Assembly (NCBI RefSeq): GCF_010726245.1
Contig: NZ_AP022561.1
Coordinates: 3,472,001 to 3,536,000 of the forward strand
Direction: 5' to 3'
Origin: Mycolicibacterium aichiense
GTDB taxonomy: Bacteria; Actinomycetota; Actinomycetes; Mycobacteriales; Mycobacteriaceae
DNA length: 64,000 nucleotides
Shown here: positions 59,577 through 64,000 of the stretch, piece after piece
Numbering within the stretch: the first letter of the stretch is position 1
Layout of the letters: every line of letters starts with the position of its first letter
Made by a program: the position numbers and the translations under genes
The notes under the pieces: model-generated
What the model was told of the DNA's origin: nothing
The model's database searches: none
What the model saw: only the letters and a program-made list of their open reading frames with translations

Positions 59577-61168
59577 TGGCACCCGTGCTCAGTGTGCGCG
59601 ACCTGCGGGTACGCCTCGGCCGCAAGGAGATCGTGCGGGGCATCTCGTTCGACGTCGAGCCCGAGCAGACCCTGGGGATCGTCGGGGAATCCGGGTCGGG
59701 TAAGACGATGACCGCGCTGGCGGCCACCGGCCTGCTCGACACCCCGGGTGCGGTGACGGCCGGCTCGAGTCAGCTTGCCGCCGTCGATGATTCGGCCACG
59801 ATCCAGCTGGTGGGCGCGAAACCCCGGGTGCTGCGCAGCGTGCACGGCGGCCGCATCGGGTTCGTGTTTCAGGACCCGGGAACCTCACTCAATCCGCTGC
59901 TGACGCTGGAGCGCCAGATCACCGAATCCCTTCAGACACACAAGAACCTGACTCGCCGCAGCGCCCGGCAGCGCGCGCTCGAACTGCTCGAAGCCGTCGG
60001 ACTGCCCGAGGCGGAGCGTCGCCTGGACAGCTACCCGCATCAGCTCTCAGGCGGTCAGCGGCAACGGGTCATGGTGGCGATCGCGCTGGCCTGCAACCCC
60101 GAACTACTGGTCGCCGACGAACCGACCACCGCCCTGGACGTGACCACGCAGGCGCAGATCGTCACCCTGATCAAGGATCTGCAACGCGATTTCGGCGCCG
60201 CGGTGGTGTGGATCAGTCACGATCTGGGCCTTGTCGGGCAGGTCGCCGACGCCGTCACGGTGCTGCAGGACGGGGTGTCCGTGGAACAGGCGCCGGTCCT
60301 GGACATCTTCGATTCCCCGCGCCATCCCTACACCCGCGAATTGCTCGACGCGCGGCCGCTGATCGGCGCCGGCGGGCCGCCGTCGGCTCCTGCCGACGCC
60401 GCTGTACTGCTGGACGTCGACGCACTGCATGTGCACTTCGACGGGGAGCCGGCCGTCGAGGACGTCTCGTTCCAGATCCGCCGTGGCACCACCCTGGGGC
60501 TGGTCGGCGAGTCCGGGTCCGGCAAGTCGACCGTGGCCGGCGCCCTGACGGGACTGGTCACCCCCACCTCGGGCACCGCGACGCTGGACGGAGTGGACAT
60601 TTTCGGGGTGCGCGGCGCGGACGAGAAAGCGCTCCGCCGTCGGATCAGCCTGGTGCTGCAGGACCCGTTCGCGGCGCTTGACCCACGCGCTCGCGTAGGC
60701 TCGGCGATCGCCGAACCCCTTGTCGTGCATGGCATTCAGCGCGGCAAGCACGCCCGGTCGGAGCGGGTGGCAGAACTGCTGGAGCTGGTCGGCCTACCGG
60801 GCGAGTTCGCATCGCGCTATCCACATGAGCTGTCCGGGGGCCAGCGGCAGCGAGTCAGCATCGCCCGGGCACTGGCGGTCGAGCCGGAACTGGTCATCCT
60901 CGACGAGGCAACGGCGTCCCTCGATGTCTCGGTCCAGTCCCGGGTGTTGGATCTGCTCGCCGACCTGCAGCGCGACCTGCACCTGACCTACCTCTTCATC
61001 TCGCATGACCTGGCGGTCGTGGAGCGGATGAGTCACGACGTGCTGGTGCTCCGCGACGGCGCCGTTGTCGAATACCGGCCCGCCGCCGACCTACTCGCCG
61101 CACCCGGGCAGGAGTACACCCGCGCACTCTTGGCGGCCGTACCGCCAGCACGACCGCGCGCAGGCTGA
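59576..61168 (+). CDS. Fused double ABC ATPase (DppD/OppDF type)
   Basis: A 530-residue protein with two nucleotide-binding domains in one chain. First: Walker A GESGSGKT (about 39), signature LSGGQRQRV, Walker B LLVADEPTTAL, His switch SHDLG. Second: Walker A GESGSGKST (about 310), LSGGQRQRVSIA, LVILDEATASLDV, ISHDLA. Both look catalytically complete. Fused ATPases of this sort are typical of the actinobacterial Dpp/Opp importers. It powers the two permeases above. Only 12 bases then separate it from the repeat-protein gene. Confidence 0.92.
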   Translation: MAPVLSVRDLRVRLGRKEIVRGISFDVEPEQTLGIVGESGSGKTMTALAATGLLDTPGAVTAGSSQLAAVDDSATIQLVGAKPRVLRSVHGGRIGFVFQDPGTSLNPLLTLERQITESLQTHKNLTRRSARQRALELLEAVGLPEAERRLDSYPHQLSGGQRQRVMVAIALACNPELLVADEPTTALDVTTQAQIVTLIKDLQRDFGAAVVWISHDLGLVGQVADAVTVLQDGVSVEQAPVLDIFDSPRHPYTRELLDARPLIGAGGPPSAPADAAVLLDVDALHVHFDGEPAVEDVSFQIRRGTTLGLVGESGSGKSTVAGALTGLVTPTSGTATLDGVDIFGVRGADEKALRRRISLVLQDPFAALDPRARVGSAIAEPLVVHGIQRGKHARSERVAELLELVGLPGEFASRYPHELSGGQRQRVSIARALAVEPELVILDEATASLDVSVQSRVLDLLADLQRDLHLTYLFISHDLAVVERMSHDVLVLRDGAVVEYRPAADLLAAPGQEYTRALLAAVPPARPRAG

Positions 61169-61180
61169 CATGCTCGTGGC

Positions 61181-61630
61181 GTGAAAACACTCGCCGTCAT
61201 CGAACCCTCCGAGCCGGCCACCGTGGCCGGCTCGGTCGCCACCACCGACAGCGCGGTCGTGGCCGGATCAGTCAGCACCATCAGCAGCGCGGTCGTCGCC
61301 GGGTCCATCGCCACCGTCGGCAGCGCGGTGGTCAACGCCTCGATCGCGACGGCGGGCAGCGCCGCCGTCGTCGGATCCATCGCCACCGCCGGCAGCGCCC
61401 TCGTCGTCGGCTCGGTGGCCACCTCGGGCAGCGCGCTGATCGCAGGCAGCGTGCTGTCCGTGTTCTCGGTGCGGCTGCGCAAATGTGTGGCGTGCCTGGC
61501 GTGCGTCGCATGCCGGAGTTGCACCGCCTGTGTCGGCTGTGTGAGATGCACCGACTGCGTCGGCTGCGTTGGGTGCTACAACTGCTCGGGACTGCGCAAC
61601 GCGAAGGGGCTTCGCGACGTACACGCTTGA
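61181..61630 (+). CDS. Repeat protein: six 12-residue repeats then twelve Cys at three-residue spacing
   Basis: A 149-residue protein with no recognised family. Residues 18-89 are six 12-residue units of pattern S-[VI]-x-T-x-x-S-A-[VLA]-[VI]-x-G, a hexapeptide-like rhythm suggestive of a beta-solenoid. Residues 102-135 hold twelve cysteines spaced exactly every third residue (C-x-x), mostly with Val, Ala or Gly between. The tail is SGLRNAKGLRDVHA. There is no signal peptide or transmembrane helix. GTG 61181 is the start; the spacing to the ABC ATPase is 12 bases and to the SDR 15 bases, so it may be the last ABC-operon gene. Metal binding or an unusual disulphide or modified scaffold is possible. 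Confidence 0.7.
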   Translation: MKTLAVIEPSEPATVAGSVATTDSAVVAGSVSTISSAVVAGSIATVGSAVVNASIATAGSAAVVGSIATAGSALVVGSVATSGSALIAGSVLSVFSVRLRKCVACLACVACRSCTACVGCVRCTDCVGCVGCYNCSGLRNAKGLRDVHA

Positions 61631-61645
61631 GCGAAGGGTCGGGTT

Positions 61646-62386
61646 ATGACACAGCTGGACGGGAAAGTCGCTCTGGTGACCGGTGCGTCATCGGGCCTCG
61701 GGGCTGCGACGGCGCAGGTGTTCGCCGAACGGGGGGCCTCGGTATTCGGCATCGCCCGTGACGCCGAGCGGATGGCGACGGTGTTCGAATCTGTTCCCGG
61801 CGGCGCGTATTCGTCGGTCGACATCACCAGCGCGCAAGCCTGTCAGGATGCGGTGGCACAGTGCGTCGAACAGTTCGGCCGGCTGGACGTGCTGGTGAAC
61901 GCGGCGGGCTTTCACCAGATGCGGCGCACCACCTCGGTCACCGACGAGGACTGGGATTACGACCTCGCCGTCAACCTGAACGGCCCGTTCTATCTGACCC
62001 GGGCGGCGCTGCCGAAGCTGCTGGAGGTCGGCGGCAACATCGTCAATGTCGCCTCGATCGCCGGCATCGAGGGCGAGGTGTATTCGGCGGCGTACTGCGC
62101 GGCCAAGCACGGGCTGGTCGGAATGACGAAGGCGTTGGCGATCGAATACACCAAGGAACAGCTCCGGGTGAATGTCATCTGCCCGGGTGGCATGCTCACC
62201 CCGCAGGTGACCGAGTTCAAGACCCCCGAGGACGCCGACTGGGATCTGATCATGCGGATCGCCGCGCCCCGCGGGATGATGGCGCCCGCCGATGTGGCGA
62301 AGGTGATCGCTTTCCTGGCGAGCGACGACGCGACGACGATTCACGGCGCGGTCTACAACGTCGACAACGGTAAGACGGCGGGTTAA
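61646..62386 (+). CDS. Short-chain dehydrogenase/reductase
   Basis: A 246-residue classical SDR. Cofactor loop VTGASSGLGAAT (TGxxxGxG), NAAG, catalytic Ser in VASIAGIEG, and YCAAKHG (Tyr-x3-Lys). The C-terminal YNVDNGKTAG is also classical. It probably oxidises or reduces a hydroxy/keto substrate with NAD(P). It follows the repeat-protein gene by 15 bases with an AAGGG ribosome site. The stop overlaps the convergent SRPBCC gene end by 4 bases. Confidence 0.9.
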   Translation: MTQLDGKVALVTGASSGLGAATAQVFAERGASVFGIARDAERMATVFESVPGGAYSSVDITSAQACQDAVAQCVEQFGRLDVLVNAAGFHQMRRTTSVTDEDWDYDLAVNLNGPFYLTRAALPKLLEVGGNIVNVASIAGIEGEVYSAAYCAAKHGLVGMTKALAIEYTKEQLRVNVICPGGMLTPQVTEFKTPEDADWDLIMRIAAPRGMMAPADVAKVIAFLASDDATTIHGAVYNVDNGKTAG

Positions 62387-62838
62387 ACCCTCTGCTCGAA
62401 GTGCCGGCGAATACCGGCCAGCATCTCGGTGTGCGCGTCGACCGCCTGCCGCACCGTGATGCCGAGCAGCGGCCAGGGCGCGGTGAACCGGATTCGTTCG
62501 GTCAGCCGGGTTCCGGTGGGTATCGGATCGAAGGAGACCACCGAGTCCAGCCGAACGGCCGGGAACTGGCGGGCCTCGGTGCGAACCGGACCGGACGTGG
62601 GCACCTCGAGGCGCGCGGTGTACGTGATCGGAAGGGTCGCGATCCCCAGCGGGATGCGGTCACGAACCCGATAGATGTGGACGTAGCCGTCGTCGGTGGC
62701 GGTGTGCGACAGCGTGTCGACCGACACCACCAGCGGGTGCACGTCCTTGATGTTGTTCAGATCGACGTAATGGGCTCGCACCGCGTCGGGCGCGCCGGGC
62801 ACGTCTTGAGCGACAACCCGGTCGACGGGACCTGCCAT
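62383..62838 (-). CDS. SRPBCC-family protein
   Basis: A 151-residue helix-grip protein. Opening: VDRVVAQDVPGAPDAVRAHYVDLNNIKDVHPLV; C-terminal helix AVDAHTEMLAGIRRHFEQR. It would bind a hydrophobic ligand in its pocket. No enzyme motif can be assigned. It lies 10 bases downstream of the DUF732 gene on the same strand. Confidence 0.78.
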   Translation of the reverse strand: MAGPVDRVVAQDVPGAPDAVRAHYVDLNNIKDVHPLVVSVDTLSHTATDDGYVHIYRVRDRIPLGIATLPITYTARLEVPTSGPVRTEARQFPAVRLDSVVSFDPIPTGTRLTERIRFTAPWPLLGITVRQAVDAHTEMLAGIRRHFEQRV

Positions 62839-62848
62839 CGCCCGGCTG

Positions 62849-63187
62849 CTAGCCCGCGGAAGCCCTCTGCAGAACGCCGACCTGGTCCGGGCAATAGGTG
62901 CCGATCGCAGCGCCGAGGAACTGCAGAGCCTGGCCCTGGTTGGTACCGAGCGGGAGGTTGGTCACCAGGAACTTCGCCGAGGCGTAGGCGTCCTTGTCCA
63001 GGCCGGTGGCCAAACGCTTGCAGGTGATCTTGCCGATCCAGGCGTTGTAGTCACGAGGCCCGTAGATCCCGAAGGTGTGCAGCTGATTGGCGAAATCGGT
63101 GTCGGGGTCGGCGTGCGACGGCGCGGCCAGGACGATCGGCGCCGCGACGGCCGCAACAGCGGCCATGGCAAGCCTCGTAACGTTCAT
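62849..63187 (-). CDS. Secreted DUF732 protein
   Basis: A 112-residue protein from ATG 63187 (MNVTRLAMAAVAAVAAPIV, a signal peptide cleaved after SHA|D). Mature part: PDTDFANQLHTFGIYGPRDYNAWIGKITCKRLATGLD and LGTNQGQALQFLGAAIGTYCPDQ, with two cysteines expected to be disulphide-bonded. This is the mycobacterial DUF732 family of small secreted proteins, function unknown. An upstream GTG-type start would add an unlikely extra segment. Confidence 0.85.
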   Translation of the reverse strand: MNVTRLAMAAVAAVAAPIVLAAPSHADPDTDFANQLHTFGIYGPRDYNAWIGKITCKRLATGLDKDAYASAKFLVTNLPLGTNQGQALQFLGAAIGTYCPDQVGVLQRASAG

Positions 63188-63523
63188 GGCCAGGATTGTA
63201 GGACAGCTAACCAGTGCCGCAAGAGCCATACCGCACAATTGACCGCGTGACGCTGAAATTCAGCCTCGGCGAGTGTGACCACAGCCGTCCTCGGCCGACG
63301 GTGTGACCTCGGGCACGGACGCCGAGGGAGAATCGGTTGGCGCCGCTACCGGGGGGTATTGTCCGATCAATTAAGTGAGCTAATCTCTTACGTTAAGTCA
63401 GCTAAGCTGTCGCGACATACAGGAAAACGGGGTTGAGATGGGACGGACGGCCGCGCTCACGAACGGCGCCGAAGGAGTCACCGCGCCGGCCGTGCCGGCG
63501 TCGTAGTCTCGTCGGGGAATCCT
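63188..63523. other. 336-bp intergenic region upstream of mmpS
   Basis: No gene or convincing small ORF is visible here. It holds the divergent promoters of the DUF732 and mmpS genes. The mmpS side carries a pair of 13-base direct repeats and a TAAGCT -10 box (63403-63408). The AT-rich stretch 63368-63410 stands out from the surrounding GC-rich sequence. Confidence 0.7.
63371..63405 (+). promoter_or_regulatory. Tandem operator repeats of the mmpS-mmpL promoter
   Basis: TTAAGTGAGCTAA (63371-63383) and TTAAGTCAGCTAA (63393-63405) differ at one base and are 22 bases apart, two helical turns. Each is a loose dyad (TTA...TAA). The second overlaps a TANNNT -10 (TAAGCT, 63403-63408). This is the kind of layout a TetR or MarR repressor uses to control an MmpS/MmpL efflux or export locus. 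The repressor gene is not in the window. Confidence 0.6.
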
Positions 63524-63955
63524 ATGGTCAAGGCACTGAGGCGGGCGTGGATACCGCTGCTCATCGTGGTTGTGGTGGCCGTCGCCGCGTTCGGCGTTTT
63601 CCGCCTCCACGGTGTCTTCGGCAAAACAGAGCTCACCCGTCCCGGCAGCGGCCTGGCCAACGACACGAAGCCGTTCAACCCCAAGCAAGTGACCTATCAG
63701 ATCTTTGGCCCCGAAGGTGCTGTGGCAACCATCAACTACCTCGACCTGGACGCGCAACCGCAGATCGCCCGTGACATCACGCTGCCCTGGTCGTTGACGC
63801 TCACCACGACAGCCCCGGCCGCCAGCGCCAACATCGTCGCCCAGGGCGACACCGACACCATCGGGTGCCGCATCCTCGTCGATGGTGTGCTCAAGGACGA
63901 GAAGACCTCGACCGGCGTCAACGCCCAGACCTTCTGCCTGGTGAAGTCCGCATGA
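63524..63955 (+). CDS. mmpS: MmpS-family membrane protein
   Basis: A 143-residue membrane-anchored accessory protein of an MmpL (RND) transporter. A basic N-terminus (MVKALRRAW) is followed by one transmembrane helix (about 10-28), then a periplasmic beta-sandwich: FGPEGAVATINYLDLDAQPQ, LPWSLTLTTTAPAASANIVAQGD, and IGCRILVDGVLKDEKTS with two cysteines. This fits the MmpS4/MmpS5 group, but its number cannot be decided. ATG 63524 follows GGGGAATCCT. The stop overlaps the mmpL ATG by 4 bases (ATGA), the usual coupling. Confidence 0.9.
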   Translation: MVKALRRAWIPLLIVVVVAVAAFGVFRLHGVFGKTELTRPGSGLANDTKPFNPKQVTYQIFGPEGAVATINYLDLDAQPQIARDITLPWSLTLTTTAPAASANIVAQGDTDTIGCRILVDGVLKDEKTSTGVNAQTFCLVKSA

Positions 63956-64000
63956 CCGACTTGCAGGCGCCGCCCAAGAAGAATCCGGCGATCCCCCGGT
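63952..64000 (+). CDS. Start of an mmpL (RND-family transporter) gene, truncated by window edge
   Basis: Only the first 16 residues are visible (MTDLQAPPKKNPAIPR), beginning at the ATG that overlaps the mmpS stop. The N-terminal Pro-Lys-rich pattern before the first helix, plus the mmpS neighbour, make MmpL very likely. Nothing more can be seen. Confidence 0.7.
   Translation, partial: MTDLQAPPKKNPAIPR

Noticed and set aside
61484..61585. C-x-x run considered as a RiPP (thioether) precursor region
   Set aside because: No radical SAM, lanthipeptide or protease gene is nearby. The protein is long and has a solenoid-like N-terminal part. Not excluded, but unsupported.

Overview
The window is high-GC actinobacterial DNA, and its backbone is plainly mycobacterial. 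It carries the FAS-II mycolic-acid operon with its regulator (mabR, fabD-acpM-kasA-kasB-accD6) next to aceE and ahpE, mycothiol-dependent formaldehyde dehydrogenase (mscR), an MmpS/MmpL locus, and DUF732, DUF4185, DUF3145 and DUF3052 proteins. From memory, the order from about 14.1 to 47.5 kb follows the M. tuberculosis Rv2238c-Rv2264c segment. A carotenoid operon and many accessory catabolic genes point to an environmental, probably rapidly growing species (Mycolicibacterium type). No database search was possible, so this placement is an inference.

Layout. 0-10.5 kb is accessory metabolism: an MpaB-like oxygenase fragment, an amidohydrolase, two VOC proteins, small secreted proteins, DUF4185, an aldehyde dehydrogenase, a nitronate monooxygenase-MFS pair beside a FadR-type regulator, and a lipoprotein. 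10.57-14.05 kb is a 3.5-kb segment bounded by direct repeats of the 3' end of tRNA-Val(TAC). It carries a GlxA-type regulator divergent from an HD-hydrolase / alpha-beta hydrolase / metallo-beta-lactamase trio, and reads as an integrase-less tRNA-associated island. 14.1-25.4 kb is core: ahpE, DUF3052, lipoprotein, aceE, mabR and the FAS-II operon. A TTTTGT-N9-ACAAAA operator overlaps the fabD promoter and a variant lies over the apparent leaderless mabR promoter. 25.4-34.1 kb holds an AraC regulator and aldo/keto reductase, an amino-acid permease, glpD, TetR, an FAD-linked oxidase and a diacylglycerol kinase (a glycerolipid neighbourhood). 34.1-38.3 kb holds an HNH endonuclease-like DUF222 gene whose start overlaps a perfect SOS box, and a large secreted beta-propeller / VCBS / hydrolase protein. 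38.3-50.2 kb holds DUF3145, a serine beta-lactamase-like protein, mscR with its metallo-hydrolase partner, alcohol dehydrogenases, a SABATH-type methyltransferase, an Hsp70-like membrane protein and a MarR/oxidoreductase pair with twin palindromic operators.

50.2-56.0 kb is a minus-strand carotenoid operon (crtI-crtB-crtT-crtU-like) ending in a Rieske protein. It is divergent from a dipeptide-type ABC transporter (56.3-61.2 kb). Next comes an unusual protein of six 12-residue repeats followed by twelve cysteines at strict three-residue spacing, then an SDR, an SRPBCC protein, a DUF732 protein, and an mmpS gene leading into an mmpL cut by the window end.

Many genes overlap by 1-4 bases (ATGA/GTGA junctions), so translational coupling is common. 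Several start codons lack a Shine-Dalgarno sequence but have a TANNNT -10 box 6-7 bases upstream, as expected for leaderless mycobacterial transcripts.
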